Origin: Levilactobacillus tongjiangensis
GTDB lineage: Bacteria; Bacillota; Bacilli; Lactobacillales; Lactobacillaceae
Length of the DNA: 46,517 bases
Reading direction: 5' to 3'
Assembly (NCBI RefSeq): GCF_003946345.1
Contig: NZ_RHNY01000020.1
Location: 1 to 46,517 of the forward strand
Position numbers and translations under genes: made by a program. The notes under the pieces are model-generated. The model searched no databases and was not told where the DNA came from. It saw only the letters and a program-made list of their open reading frames with translations. Positions within the stretch are counted from its first letter, which is position 1, and each line of letters starts with the position of its first letter. Of the stretch, positions 8,121-18,070 are shown piece by piece.

Positions 8121-8149
8121 ATCATACCAGCTAACCGGTTACCTGTCAA
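8121..8149 (-). promoter_or_regulatory. infC operon promoter
   Basis: TTGACA (8144-8149), a 17-base spacer and TATGAT (8121-8126) on the minus strand. Transcription would start near 8114, giving a leader of about 185 bases before infC. Confidence 0.88.
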
Positions 8150-8221
8150 CGGGCGTTTCAAAATACTTACGGAAAGACCCGTTAAATTTTACCAGGACTC
8201 CCTATCAGGTGTGCACCCAGG

Positions 8222-8350
8222 CTACTGCTCGGATTTAACACCAAGTATCTCACTGCTGCGATCAAAGCGATTGATCACAACGGCCAAGACCACAATCGCA
8301 GATTCAATCGCATAATAGTGTAAAGCGTAACACAGATTAATCAATCGCAC
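8222..8350 (-). CDS. Possible small membrane protein (42 aa), third of three overlapping mini-genes
   Basis: A GTG-started frame encoding 42 residues with a hydrophobic stretch YYAIESAIVVLAVVINRF (about residues 12-29) that could be one membrane helix. Its GTG shares bases with the TAG of an upstream 12-codon frame (8350-8388), whose ATG overlaps the TGA of a 10-codon frame (8385-8417) carrying a good GGAGG 8 bases upstream. The arrangement suggests translational coupling or a gene broken by frameshifts. It lies behind the thrS terminator. I do not recognise a family; it may be chance. Confidence 0.3.
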   Translation of the reverse strand: MRLINLCYALHYYAIESAIVVLAVVINRFDRSSEILGVKSEQ

Positions 8351-8446
8351 TAGTCCCTCTTTAAGGACCAGCAAAGCAAGTTTGTCATGGTTGACGACCC
8401 CGTTTTGAATATATCATTGATTTGACCTCCGAAACCTACCTACATA

Positions 8447-8481
8447 AAACCAGCCACCCCGAACTCAATCGAAGGTGGCTG
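8447..8481 (-). terminator. thrS terminator
   Basis: CAGCCACC (8451-8458) pairs perfectly with GGTGGCTG (8474-8481) about 70 bases after the thrS stop; on the minus strand the stem is followed by only TTTT, so it may be partial. Confidence 0.65.
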
Positions 8482-8551
8482 GAAGAAATCTATTTACTTG
8501 TTTATATAATAGGAAGGAAGTAGTTTTTACATGTAGTTAGTTAGCAAGTAA

Positions 8552-10531
8552 TTAGTTTTCCAGTTTTTGTTCAACGGCGCTTTCTTCGGCGTCAGCATCA
8601 CGACTGTAAGAAGCAATGTCAGCTAAGACTTGCTTAACGAAGGCATCGCTACTTTCGGAAACAGAGTCTTCTTCACCGTACTTACGTACAGAAACACTAC
8701 CGTTATTCATTTCGTCGTCACCAACAACCAACGTGTATGGAATCTTGTGCGTTTGAGCATCCCGAATCAGGTAGCCCATCTTTTCACCACGCTTGTCGAC
8801 GTTGACCCGAACATCAGCAGCCTTCAATTCAGCAGCCAGCTTGTCAGCGTATGCCCCGTTCTTTTGTTCAGAAACTGGGATGATCGTAACTTGCTTAGGA
8901 GCTAACCAGGTTGGGAAGGCACCCTTGTAGATTTCCGTCAGGTAGGCAACGAAACGTTCCATCGTTGAAACTAACCCACGGTGAATCATAACTGGACGGT
9001 GTTCTTCACCATCGGCACCAACATAGTGTAAGTCGAAGCGTTCTGGCATCATGAAGTCTAATTGGATAGTTGATAACGTTTCTTCGTTACCCAAGGCAGT
9101 CTTCGTTTGTACATCCAACTTAGGACCGTAGAATGCGGCTTCACCTTCAGCTTCAACATAGTCAAAGCCTAATTCGTCCATGGCACCCTTCAACATAGCT
9201 TGTGCCTTGTTCCACATTTCATCGTCATCGAAGTACTTTTCAGTGTTCTTAGGGTCACGGTAGCTCAGACGGAAAGTGTAGTCCTTGATGTCAAAGTCAT
9301 CGTAAACCTTAACCATCAACCGTAAGATACTCTTGAATTCTTCTTGAATTTGGTCAGGAGCAACGAACGTGTGACCATCGTTCAACGTCATTTCACGAAC
9401 ACGTTGCAAACCACTCAGGGCACCAGACTTTTCGTAACGGTGCATCATCCCTAATTCAGCGATCCGCATTGGTAATTCACGGTAAGAACGGATGTGGTGG
9501 TTGTAAATTTGAATATGGCTAGGGCAGTTCATTGGCCGTAATTCAAGTTCTTCGCCATCACCCATATCCATTGGTGGGAACATGTCTTCACGGTAGTGAG
9601 CCCAGTGACCTGATTGCTTGTAAAGATCAAGGTTAGCTAATACTGGGGTGTAAACGTGTTGGTAACCGTTAGCAACTTCTTTGTCAATGATGTAACGTTC
9701 AATGACACGACGGATGGTTGCACCGTTTGGCATCCAGTATGGTAAGCCGGCACCAACTTTAGGATCAACGAAGAACAGGTCCAATTGGTTTCCGATAACC
9801 CGGTGGTCACGTTCACGTGCTTCTTGACGCTTCTTCAAATCTTCATCCAAGTCAGCTTGGTTGTAGAAAGCAGTCCCGTAAATCCGTTGTAACATTGGGT
9901 TTGAAGACTTGCCTTGCCAATAGGCACCAGCAACTGAGAGGAACTTGAAGTGCTTAACATCACCAGTGTTTACTAACTGAGCACCGTCACTAAGTACTTG
10001 GTATTCACCAATTTGGAGGAAGGAAACTTCGTCGCCATCAATGGCTTTAATTAATTCTGAACTGTATTGGTCGCCCTTTACTGAAGCCAAGGCGTCATCT
10101 TTGCTTAAGGAGATCCGCTTGATGTCTAACTTGTCAGACACGAGCTTTTCAACGATAACGGCTAAGGAGTCTAATTCATCAGCACTAACTTGTTGGTCGT
10201 CCTTGTCAGTATCAACGTAGAACCCATCTTCGTCGGCACTAACTTCACCTAAACGAATAGCTGGGAATGCTTTCTTTAACGCGATCCGTAATAAGGCAGC
10301 GGTAGTATTCCGTAAAACAGCTAAGCCTTCGGCATCCTTCTTGGTGACGATTTCGATGCTCCCATCATCAGAAAGTGGTGCTAAGTAATCAACCAGCTTG
10401 CCGTTAAACTTAGCGGCAACAGCTTCTTTTGCTAAACTGATGGAAATTGACTTTGCGACATCTGCTGCGGATGAACCAGCTGGGAATGCCTTTACTTTAC
10501 CATCAGGGAACTTAATAGAAATATCTGCCAT
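8552..10531 (-). CDS. thrS: Threonyl-tRNA synthetase with a degenerate editing site
   Basis: 659 residues. Charges tRNA-Thr. An N-terminal TGS domain (1-62), the editing (SAD) domain (about 63-240), a class II catalytic core and the anticodon-binding C-domain are all present. Zinc-binding/catalytic residues of the core are intact: Cys in RPMNCPSH, His in NDGHTF and His in [12 protein letters not shown] (motif 3). In the editing domain the usual HxxxH reads N75-TTA-A79 and CxGxH reads S181-DGA-Q185, so proofreading of Ser-tRNA-Thr is probably lost. Expression is controlled by a T-box leader. It follows dnaI. Confidence 0.96.
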   Translation of the reverse strand: MADISIKFPDGKVKAFPAGSSAADVAKSISISLAKEAVAAKFNGKLVDYLAPLSDDGSIEIVTKKDAEGLAVLRNTTAALLRIALKKAFPAIRLGEVSADEDGFYVDTDKDDQQVSADELDSLAVIVEKLVSDKLDIKRISLSKDDALASVKGDQYSSELIKAIDGDEVSFLQIGEYQVLSDGAQLVNTGDVKHFKFLSVAGAYWQGKSSNPMLQRIYGTAFYNQADLDEDLKKRQEARERDHRVIGNQLDLFFVDPKVGAGLPYWMPNGATIRRVIERYIIDKEVANGYQHVYTPVLANLDLYKQSGHWAHYREDMFPPMDMGDGEELELRPMNCPSHIQIYNHHIRSYRELPMRIAELGMMHRYEKSGALSGLQRVREMTLNDGHTFVAPDQIQEEFKSILRLMVKVYDDFDIKDYTFRLSYRDPKNTEKYFDDDEMWNKAQAMLKGAMDELGFDYVEAEGEAAFYGPKLDVQTKTALGNEETLSTIQLDFMMPERFDLHYVGADGEEHRPVMIHRGLVSTMERFVAYLTEIYKGAFPTWLAPKQVTIIPVSEQKNGAYADKLAAELKAADVRVNVDKRGEKMGYLIRDAQTHKIPYTLVVGDDEMNNGSVSVRKYGEEDSVSESSDAFVKQVLADIASYSRDADAEESAVEQKLEN

Positions 10532-10573
10532 AATACATGATCTCCTTCTTGTTATGATTTGGGGGAAAGAACG

Positions 10574-10815
10574 AAAAAGTCCCCAGTATCATCATAGATA
10601 CTGGGGACGTCGCAACGTGGTTCCACCCGATTTTTCCACAGAACTTAGTTCCATGGACTCAACTCGTTAATAACGGAACGACCCGACCGGAAATTTCCTC
10701 CCGATAGCTAGAGAATGGTAATAATCATCAGCACACGAGCCGGCTTCCAAGCAAGACCAGCTCTTCCTGTGAGTGCTAAGTGGTTATTGTGTTTCTCATC
10801 ACCGCTTCAATACAT
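10574..10815 (-). promoter_or_regulatory. T-box leader controlling thrS
   Basis: On the minus strand the T-box core GGGTGGAACCACG lies at 10616-10629, complementary to an uncharged tRNA acceptor end, and is followed by a terminator with arms GTCCCCAGTAT / ATACTGGGGAC (10579-10608) and T5 (10574-10578). Upstream bases to ~10815 have the expected stem I elements (GATGAG, AGAG). An ACC triplet (10717-10719) is a plausible threonine specifier. A TTGACA -35 box is at 10841-10846; the -10 is less clear (TACTGT, 10816-10821). Confidence 0.92.
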
Positions 10816-10961
10816 ACAGTAAACACCATTCCAGAATTATTGTCAAGGACAATATTAAAATAAATTGTGAAAAGTTTTAATTAACTATTCGTTCACAATG
10901 GCAAACCATTACAGTACCATGGTTTTAACCCAAATCAGCCGCATCCCCGATATAACGGAAT

Positions 10962-11888
10962 TTATTGTGGCCGTCGGTTAATACCAACCATTGTGATTTC
11001 TCGTGCTAGAAAACGGATTCGCTGCATCAGACGTTGTGCTTTCAAGGGTTCGTCGTCCCCACGCGTCGATATTCTTAGATGTTCTTTCTCTAACTGAGCC
11101 ATCGAAAAATTCGAACTGAAGAAGGTTGGGAGCTCCTCTTGCATCCGATATTCCAGGATAACACCTAAGACATCATCGCGAACCCAGGCAGACATGGCAT
11201 CCGCCCCAATATCATCAATCATTAGGATGGGGGCCCGCTTCAAAGCATCTAACTTGTCCGCGACCCCGTTCTGTGCGATGGCATTCTTCATCTCCACCGC
11301 AAAGCTGGGAAAATGAACCAACGTCGTGGAAAATCCATCAGCCGCTAACTGATTGGCAACTGCGGCCAACAAATAGGTCTTCCCAACCCCAAAACTGCCA
11401 GCTAAGTAGAGCGCCTGGTGCCGCCGTTTGGGACTGGCCTCATAGGCATCTACAAAATCCAATGCGGCCATTAAAGCCTCCGCTCGGTCAGAATCCTGCT
11501 CAAAATTATCCAGGCTCGCCTCACGGATACTCTTAGGCATAGCAATCGACTTCACCCGCTGACGAAGCTGTTGTTGAGCTTGTTTTTCTTGGGTCTCTGC
11601 CGTTGGCACGTAGGCCACATCGATTAAATGATTGGAGACGATCAACTGCGGCTCGTAACCAGTTGCAAAGGTGGTTCCACCCTTAGCCAACTTTTCACGT
11701 TCCGAAACAAATTCGTAGAGTTTAGCAGCGGAACGAGTCAAAACGTCCTCAGTTAATTCTTCCTTATGCGCCTGATAAAAAGCCGTCACCTTGGGATCAT
11801 CGTAGACTTTGGCCATCAATTGTCGATAGTTGTCGTTCAAGTGACGAGAACTCATCAATTGTTGCATGGTTTTACTAAGATCTTCCAT
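10962..11888 (-). CDS. dnaI: Primosomal protein DnaI (helicase loader ATPase)
   Basis: 308 residues. Loads the replicative helicase at oriC and at restart sites with DnaB and DnaD. An N-terminal helicase-binding region (1-~130) precedes an AAA+ domain with Walker A GSFGVGKTYL (about 166-175) and Walker B ILMIDDIGAD. It starts 3 bases after dnaB, so the two are translated together. A small hairpin (arms 10903-10909 and 10919-10925) follows the stop but lacks a T run, so no clear terminator separates it from the thrS promoter region. Confidence 0.94.
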   Translation of the reverse strand: MEDLSKTMQQLMSSRHLNDNYRQLMAKVYDDPKVTAFYQAHKEELTEDVLTRSAAKLYEFVSEREKLAKGGTTFATGYEPQLIVSNHLIDVAYVPTAETQEKQAQQQLRQRVKSIAMPKSIREASLDNFEQDSDRAEALMAALDFVDAYEASPKRRHQALYLAGSFGVGKTYLLAAVANQLAADGFSTTLVHFPSFAVEMKNAIAQNGVADKLDALKRAPILMIDDIGADAMSAWVRDDVLGVILEYRMQEELPTFFSSNFSMAQLEKEHLRISTRGDDEPLKAQRLMQRIRFLAREITMVGINRRPQ

Positions 11889-11891
11889 CGG

Positions 11892-13265
11892 TTATTCCTC
11901 CTTCCCTTGTGCATTGCGATCTTTGAGTTTCGCGATTCGCGCTTGTAATTGCGTCTGCTGTTCCGGCGTCAACTTGGCCGTCGCCGACTCTTCGTTTGCC
12001 GCGGGTTTCTTAGCCCAGTCTGGCAACGTTTCCTTAACCGTTGGCTGACGGGAACGCGATTGACGTGGCTTACGAGCCGCCTGTTGCCGTTCCCGAATCT
12101 TCTGAATCGCTAACTTCGGTGTCGTGATCTTAGACCGACTCCAATCATTCGCAATCGTATCTAGCAAATTTTTATTCAGAGTTGGTCGGTCCTCGTCCAC
12201 CAAGACGTGGTAAATCATTAAATTCAAGACGGACTCCGGAAATAACTGACGGCTGACCAAATCACGAACAATCCGTTGTTCCCCGTCCGTGACATATCCC
12301 CCGCTCTTTTGTTTAATGGCCTGCAAAAAGACTGCGGGCGCCGTCTTACTGGCAACATGGAGCAAAGCTTGTTCTGCAGAGTTCGCCCGTGAACCCTGGC
12401 TTGCTGGTTGAGCCGCCGACGTGGCCGAGACATTCACGGCCGCCGTCCCCCGGTGTTGTTGCCCAAAATGCTGGGCGATGATCCGTTTAAACTGTTCGGC
12501 ATTGAATTGATTCGTAGCCAGGTCCGTCGCCTCACCGACATACCGGGCCATCGTAACCTCGTCCAGACCATAGGTCGCATGCTCAGTCAAAAGTAACTGA
12601 CGCTGGCCCCGAAGTGCCTGCGTATCAATGAATGAATGTTCTAGGATTTCACCCAAGAGTTTGAAATCAAAGTCCTCAGACTGCGTCGGTAAAATTGCCG
12701 GTGCTGAGCTACTGGTCGGCAATATTTCGCGCGTCGCAGTGATTGCGGCCGGTAAACGGCTAAGTTCTTGTCCATCAACATGAAAAACATCCAAGAAATT
12801 TTTGGTGATGTCTTGCTCATCATTGGCTGGTAGTGGCTTAGACGTCGTATTGGTAACAAGTGTCCGATACAACTCCTCACCCACAACTCCTAAAAGCTGA
12901 ACGCTGAGCAAGTCATCTTTGAAAAAGTCCGCTGGCAACAGGGGGGCGTGCAGCTCATACGTAAAGCTGGTGAGTTCATCACGCGTTTTGTAAGTTGTCA
13001 CCAGGAGTCCGGTTGCTTCGAGCCGTAATCGTGCCTGATAGAAGTGGGCCAAGTCCATCCCCAGTAAGCCTAGAATCGTGGCATGCCGCTTATAACTAGC
13101 CCGTTCAGGGAGCCAAAAAAGGGCCGAGTAGAGCCCCGCGGCACTCGGTCCAATGATCGGCTGGTAAAGCTGCGTCAAAGTTTGCCAACTTTGATCGGTC
13201 AACCGGTCTGCCAACCGAACCAAAAAGCCGGTCTTTGGTTGCAATTGGTGCCAGGAATCCTCCAT
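11892..13265 (-). CDS. dnaB: Replication initiation/membrane attachment protein DnaB
   Basis: 457 residues. Firmicute DnaB is a helicase co-loader (not the helicase), related to DnaD. The N-terminal winged-helix region (RLADRLTDQSWQTLTQLYQPIIG) and the C-terminal DnaB/DnaD-like helical domain (about 310-400: LLDTIANDW, IRERQQAARKP) are visible; the tail is rich in K, R, Q and A and probably disordered. It lies between nrdR and dnaI, three bases from each, as in most lactobacilli. Confidence 0.92.
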   Translation of the reverse strand: MEDSWHQLQPKTGFLVRLADRLTDQSWQTLTQLYQPIIGPSAAGLYSALFWLPERASYKRHATILGLLGMDLAHFYQARLRLEATGLLVTTYKTRDELTSFTYELHAPLLPADFFKDDLLSVQLLGVVGEELYRTLVTNTTSKPLPANDEQDITKNFLDVFHVDGQELSRLPAAITATREILPTSSSAPAILPTQSEDFDFKLLGEILEHSFIDTQALRGQRQLLLTEHATYGLDEVTMARYVGEATDLATNQFNAEQFKRIIAQHFGQQHRGTAAVNVSATSAAQPASQGSRANSAEQALLHVASKTAPAVFLQAIKQKSGGYVTDGEQRIVRDLVSRQLFPESVLNLMIYHVLVDEDRPTLNKNLLDTIANDWSRSKITTPKLAIQKIRERQQAARKPRQSRSRQPTVKETLPDWAKKPAANEESATAKLTPEQQTQLQARIAKLKDRNAQGKEE

Positions 13266-13268
13266 GCC

Positions 13269-13790
13269 TTATTTCGCCTCGCTTTGGTGGTTCGTTCGCT
13301 TTTTACTTGAATCCTTTTCTTTAGTCGCCTTAATCTTATCCTTGTCCAGCATATCCTTTAATTCGTTAAAGAAGACACCAGTATCCTTGAATTGCCGATA
13401 GACACTGGCAAAACGAATATAGGCAATCTCATCGACGTCCACTAACCGGTTCATCACATATTCCCCGATTAACTGACTCGAAATTTCATTAACGCCAAGC
13501 GCCCGAATCTTATTTTCAACCTCATCGACAACGCTCGTCATGACGTCCATACCGACTGGTCGCTTTTCTGCTGAACGAATAATCCCCCGCAAAATCTTTT
13601 CGCGGTTGAACTCTTCGCGAGTCCCATTCTTCTTGATCACCAACAACGGCGTCACTTCGACCCGTTCAAACGTCGTGAAACGAAAGCCGCAGCTCTCACA
13701 CTCCCGGCGCCGGCGAATAACTCGTCCGTCGTCTGTGGGCCGGCTATCGACGACCCGCGATCCATTATGATGACAGTGCGGACACTGCAT
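13269..13790 (-). CDS. nrdR: Transcriptional repressor NrdR
   Basis: 173 residues. NrdR senses ATP/dATP and represses ribonucleotide reductase genes. The zinc ribbon CPHC...[10 protein letters not shown] (residues 3-34) binds DNA; the ATP-cone domain (about 49-139, [20 protein letters not shown]) binds nucleotide. A lysine/serine-rich tail extends beyond the usual ~155 residues. Its ATG overlaps the coaE stop by one base (TAATG). No rnr genes lie in the window, so its targets are elsewhere. Confidence 0.95.
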   Translation of the reverse strand: MQCPHCHHNGSRVVDSRPTDDGRVIRRRRECESCGFRFTTFERVEVTPLLVIKKNGTREEFNREKILRGIIRSAEKRPVGMDVMTSVVDEVENKIRALGVNEISSQLIGEYVMNRLVDVDEIAYIRFASVYRQFKDTGVFFNELKDMLDKDKIKATKEKDSSKKRTNHQSEAK

Positions 13791-14419
13791 TATTGGTCAC
13801 CTCGTTTAATTTGTTGACTTTTTCCAAAATTGTTCGTGTCAAGCCATTTTACCACTTGTTGTAGCGTTTGGGCAATCGTTCCCCCGTTATCAATGACGAC
13901 GGTTGCACGGGCCATCTTCTTCTCGATGGGCCATTGCTGCGCCATACGGGCCTGAGCATCCGCCGCAGAGAGGTTGTTTCTAGCCATTAACCGTCGCTGT
14001 TGTGTGACTGGATCGGTGGCCACCACTAGGATATGATCAACGAGATCGACCAAGTAGCCCACCTCAAAAAATGTCGGGGCATCAATCACGACGACGGGTG
14101 CATTAGCCGCACGATAGGCAGCCAATTGGCGTTGAATCTCCGCTTGAATCAGCGGAGTCGTGATGCTTTCTAGTTGGTGCAGTTGGTCGGGATCATGAAA
14201 AACAAGCTGCCCCAGTCGCTGCCGATCCAACGCACCATCGACGATAAATTTAGCGCCAAAAGCTTGTTCAATTTGGGCAAGTCCGTTTGTTCCGGGCGCC
14301 ACCACTTGGCGAGCAATCACGTCTGCATCAATGATTGGTAATCCGGCCTCACGTAACCACGCACTAACCGTTGATTTACCGGTGGCAATACCACCAGTCA
14401 GGCCCCAAACCTCACTCAT
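13790..14419 (-). CDS. coaE: Dephospho-CoA kinase
   Basis: 209 residues. Last step of coenzyme A synthesis (phosphorylates the ribose of dephospho-CoA). P-loop [12 protein letters not shown] (about 6-17), [11 protein letters not shown] and the lid region [20 protein letters not shown] are all typical. It overlaps mutM by 8 bases and nrdR by one, in the common mutM-coaE-nrdR order. Confidence 0.95.
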   Translation of the reverse strand: MSEVWGLTGGIATGKSTVSAWLREAGLPIIDADVIARQVVAPGTNGLAQIEQAFGAKFIVDGALDRQRLGQLVFHDPDQLHQLESITTPLIQAEIQRQLAAYRAANAPVVVIDAPTFFEVGYLVDLVDHILVVATDPVTQQRRLMARNNLSAADAQARMAQQWPIEKKMARATVVIDNGGTIAQTLQQVVKWLDTNNFGKSQQIKRGDQ

Positions 14420-15272
14420 CGGTCAAATCCTCTAAGGCTTCGGGTGGCAGCGGTTGACAGTGTGGGCAGTAGTGCGTACCACGTTGGGCCACCTTAATCT
14501 TAACCAATTCAGTCCCGCAGCGTTCACAGGCTTCACCCTCCCTACCATAAACGTGAAGTTGGTTTTGGAATTGACCAGCCTCACCAAAGGCCGTCGAAAA
14601 GGAGTGCACGGTTGTCCCGTGTCCCTGAATCGCCATGGCCAGCTCTTGGATGATGTTTTCCCTTAACGTTTCTAATTGTGCTTTCGTTAACTCATCGGCT
14701 GGCGTCAGTGGGTTAATCTTGGATAACCACAGGACCTCATCCGCATAAATGTTGCCCAAGCCGGCAATTTTCGTTTGATCTAGCAAAAATGGTTTCACGA
14801 TTTTGTGAGACTTACCAAAAATCTTCTCCATGTAAGCCAAAGTTAACGAATCCTCGGTCGGCTCTGGCCCTAGCTTACCTAACGAGGGCAGGACCGTCCC
14901 CTCAGTACCGGTCGGCACTAACCGCATCCGGCCAAACTTACGGGTATCCGTGTAGCGAAGCTCTCGATTGTCCGTCAAATGAAAGACCACGTGGGTGTGC
15001 TTTAAGACCGGGCTACCTTCTGGTTGAACGTCGTACTTCCCCTCCATCCGCAGGTGCGAAACCATTGTCAGATCACCACTAAATCGAAAAAGAAGGTACT
15101 TTCCTCGTCGATCGATTCGTTCAATCTTTCTGCCAATTAGTTCCGCAGTAAACACCTCTGCCTCAGGTGTCACCATTTTGCGATAAAAAACCTCAACGTG
15201 ATCAATGGTGGCGCCCTCAACCAGACGGGTCAATCCCCGTCGAACTGTTTCAACTTCAGGTAATTCTGGCAT
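14412..15272 (-). CDS. mutM: Formamidopyrimidine-DNA glycosylase (Fpg/MutM)
   Basis: 286 residues. Removes 8-oxoguanine and other oxidised purines. The catalytic N-terminal proline and glutamate (PELPEVET), the helix-two-turn-helix (KIAGLGNIYADEVLW) and a C-terminal zinc finger (CERCG ... CPHCQ) are present. Translated 21 bases after polA, forming a repair unit. Confidence 0.97.
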   Translation of the reverse strand: MPELPEVETVRRGLTRLVEGATIDHVEVFYRKMVTPEAEVFTAELIGRKIERIDRRGKYLLFRFSGDLTMVSHLRMEGKYDVQPEGSPVLKHTHVVFHLTDNRELRYTDTRKFGRMRLVPTGTEGTVLPSLGKLGPEPTEDSLTLAYMEKIFGKSHKIVKPFLLDQTKIAGLGNIYADEVLWLSKINPLTPADELTKAQLETLRENIIQELAMAIQGHGTTVHSFSTAFGEAGQFQNQLHVYGREGEACERCGTELVKIKVAQRGTHYCPHCQPLPPEALEDLTDE

Positions 15273-15293
15273 ACTGACCTCTCCTTTTACCGA

Positions 15294-17960
15294 CTACTTC
15301 GCGTCATACCAGGTTGGTCCGTAATGACTTTCCACCTTTAACGGAATTTCCAAGTCAATGGCAGAGTCCATCACACTTGGCACCAATTTAGCCAACGTTT
15401 CAATTTCTTCAGCCGGCGCTTCAAAAATCAATTCATCATGGACCTGTAGCAACATGGTTGCCTGCAGGCCTTTCTCCTTCAAAGCAGCTTCCATATGAAT
15501 CATGGCGATCTTAATAATATCAGCGGCACTTCCCTGAATTGGCGTGTTCATTGCCGTCCGTTCGGCAAAGGAACGCTGATTAAAGCTGCGCGAATTGATG
15601 TCCGGCAAATACCGCCGCCGGTGGGCAATCGTTTCCACGTAACCGAGCTCATGCGCTTGTTGGACCATTCGCTCCGTGTACGCCTTGACCCCAGGGTACT
15701 CTTCAAAGTAAGTGTCAATAAAGTTCTTGGCCTGCTTACGCGAAATACCAATATTTTGTGACAACCCAAAGTCGCTGATACCGTACACAATTCCAAAGTT
15801 CACGGCCTTAGCTTGTCGCCGAATGTTCGGCGTGACCTCTTCATCAGGTCCCATCTTAAAGATCCGACGCGCAGTTGCCGCATGAATGTCTTGACCCTCG
15901 CGAAAGGCCTCTTGCATATTAGCGTCATGACTCATATGAGCTAACACCCGCAATTCAATTTGCGAGTAGTCAGAGGAAAAGATCTCCCAGTCCGGATGCC
16001 GTGGAACGAAGGCTTTACGAATGGCCCGGCCCTCTTCATTACGCACAGGAATGTTTTGTAAATTTGGGTCAACGGATGACAACCGACCAGTCTGCGTCAA
16101 CGTTTGGAGATAGCGCGTGTGAACCTTATGGTCATCTGGATGAATCACCTTCAACAATCCTTCAACGTAGGTGGACTGAATCTTCGCAATCTTCCGATAC
16201 CGCAGGATATTTTCGGCAATGGGTGCCTCCGCAGCCAGTTTTTCCAGGACACCAACGGCCGTGGAATACCCCGTCTTGGTCTTCTTGATGACGGGTAACC
16301 CCATCTTTTCAAACAGAATATGCCCGAGTTGTTTAGGTGAACCAATATTAAATTCCTCGCCCGCTTCGTTGTAAATGGTCTGCTCAATTTCAGCCAGCTG
16401 TTCCGTGAATTTACTGCCCATAGCTTCCAGTTCTGAGGCTTGGACCGTAATACCGGTAACTTCCATTCGTGCTAAAACAAAGGCCATTGGTAACTCAATT
16501 TCACGGTAAAGTTTCGTCTGTTCATTTTCCTCTAGCCCTTTAAATAACTGTGGCCGCAACTGCTCAATGGCCCGTGTCTTCCGTGCTAGATGCTTAAAGA
16601 AGACATCATCGTCCTCAGGAATGGCTTCTTTAGCGCCCTTCCCGTAAACATCTTCGTCCGTGGCGACTTGGTGATAGCCGTGTTCCATCGCGACCCGACC
16701 CAAATCATTGCTATTGTCGTAAGTGTTCAAGAGATATGAGCTCAGAAGTAGGTCGAAATCGACCCCCGCTAAGGTAATGCCTAAGCGTTGTAAGGCCACG
16801 TACGTCCGCTTGGCGTCAAAGACTTGTTTGGCGACCTTAGGCGACTCTAAAAGGCCCTTTAAAGGTGCCTGCTTTAGAAGGCTGGCATCACGACTGACCC
16901 ACCAATGGTCTTCGTTACCAATCGCAAACCCCGCAAAGTCGGCCAGGTGATAATTATCCGCCAACATTTCTAAATAAAACTCACAGCCATTTTCAAATGC
17001 AGGTAGTTTTGGTAAGTTATCCGCCGTCAAAATAGTGTACGTAATTTCTTCCAAACCTGGCGTTGCCGTTGGGGCCTCACCATCTATACTCATTTTACTT
17101 AAGAACTGATTGAAATTCATCCGTTGATAGAAAGCCACTAAAGTGTCCGGATTGTCGCCGGTGTAAACCAAGTCCTCAACGTGTTTAGTGACGGGAGCAT
17201 CCCTTTTAATCGTGGCCAGTTGTTTGGCTAAGAGCGCCTGTTCGTGATCTTCAAGCAAATGCTCCTTTAACTTTTTAGCAGTAATTTCATCAATGTGATC
17301 ATAGATGTTTTCAATGCTACCGTACTTACCGATCAAATCAACAGCACGCTTAGGTCCAACACCAGCGACTCCTGGATAATTATCCGAGTTATCACCCTGT
17401 AGGCCCTTGATGTCGATGATTTGTTCCGGCGTCACACCCATTTTTTCTTTCACGTAAGCGGGCGTATAGTGTTCAATCTCACTAACCCCTTTTTTAGAAA
17501 TTGACACCGTCGTATGCTCATCAGCCAGTTGCGTTAAATCCCGATCACCGGTCACGATGGTCGTGGTAAACCCATCTTCTTCAGCCTGCCGAGCCAAGGT
17601 CCCGATAATGTCATCCGCCTCAAAGTCAGGCAATTCGTAAGTTTGAATGCCCCGTGCGGCTAACAGTTCCTTAACGTAAGGAAATTGTTCTGAGAGTTCT
17701 GGTGCCGTCTTAGCCCGACCGCCCTTATAGTTGTCATACATTTTTGTCCGAAACGTTGTTTTCCCAGCATCAAAAGCTACTAATGCGTGTGTGGGTTTGA
17801 CCACGTCTAACATCGTTTCCAACATCGTATTGAAGCCGTAAATGGCGTTGGTATGGAGACCTTCACTGTTGGTGAACTTCCCCAGTGCCGTGTATAGCGC
17901 GAAAAAAGCCTTAAAAGTGACACTGTTACCATCAATCAATAATAAACGTTTTTCCGCCAT
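15294..17960 (-). CDS. polA: DNA polymerase I
   Basis: 888 residues. The 5'-3' exonuclease domain (1-~290; DGNSVTFKAFF, PDFEADDIIGTLA, GDNSDNYPGV) and the family A polymerase domain (about 500-888; DYSQIELR at 664-671, RRQAKAVNFGIVYG at 714-727, LLQVHDEL) are complete. The intervening 3'-5' exonuclease domain lacks the catalytic DxE: the position reads EFYLEML (327-333), so it has no proofreading, as in other Bacillota Pol I. Start ATG 17960 has GGAG 6 bases upstream. A structured leader lies upstream (18071-18188). Confidence 0.97.
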   Translation of the reverse strand: MAEKRLLLIDGNSVTFKAFFALYTALGKFTNSEGLHTNAIYGFNTMLETMLDVVKPTHALVAFDAGKTTFRTKMYDNYKGGRAKTAPELSEQFPYVKELLAARGIQTYELPDFEADDIIGTLARQAEEDGFTTTIVTGDRDLTQLADEHTTVSISKKGVSEIEHYTPAYVKEKMGVTPEQIIDIKGLQGDNSDNYPGVAGVGPKRAVDLIGKYGSIENIYDHIDEITAKKLKEHLLEDHEQALLAKQLATIKRDAPVTKHVEDLVYTGDNPDTLVAFYQRMNFNQFLSKMSIDGEAPTATPGLEEITYTILTADNLPKLPAFENGCEFYLEMLADNYHLADFAGFAIGNEDHWWVSRDASLLKQAPLKGLLESPKVAKQVFDAKRTYVALQRLGITLAGVDFDLLLSSYLLNTYDNSNDLGRVAMEHGYHQVATDEDVYGKGAKEAIPEDDDVFFKHLARKTRAIEQLRPQLFKGLEENEQTKLYREIELPMAFVLARMEVTGITVQASELEAMGSKFTEQLAEIEQTIYNEAGEEFNIGSPKQLGHILFEKMGLPVIKKTKTGYSTAVGVLEKLAAEAPIAENILRYRKIAKIQSTYVEGLLKVIHPDDHKVHTRYLQTLTQTGRLSSVDPNLQNIPVRNEEGRAIRKAFVPRHPDWEIFSSDYSQIELRVLAHMSHDANMQEAFREGQDIHAATARRIFKMGPDEEVTPNIRRQAKAVNFGIVYGISDFGLSQNIGISRKQAKNFIDTYFEEYPGVKAYTERMVQQAHELGYVETIAHRRRYLPDINSRSFNQRSFAERTAMNTPIQGSAADIIKIAMIHMEAALKEKGLQATMLLQVHDELIFEAPAEEIETLAKLVPSVMDSAIDLEIPLKVESHYGPTWYDAK

Positions 17961-18070
17961 GTTCCGCTCCTTTCGAGTCATGCTAACCATGCTCGAGTAT
18001 TCTAAGTCTATTTTACCAAAAAACTGTCCAAACCCGAAACAATAACGGTAATCCGTTGGAAATTACGGTA

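Noticed and set aside
10766-10782. GAGTGCTAA in the thrS leader as a CIRCE half-site
   Set aside because: Only one half; the bases belong to the T-box stem I region.
15294-17960. Missing 3'-5' exonuclease residues in Pol I as a novelty
   Set aside because: Loss of this proofreading site is usual for Pol I of Bacillota.
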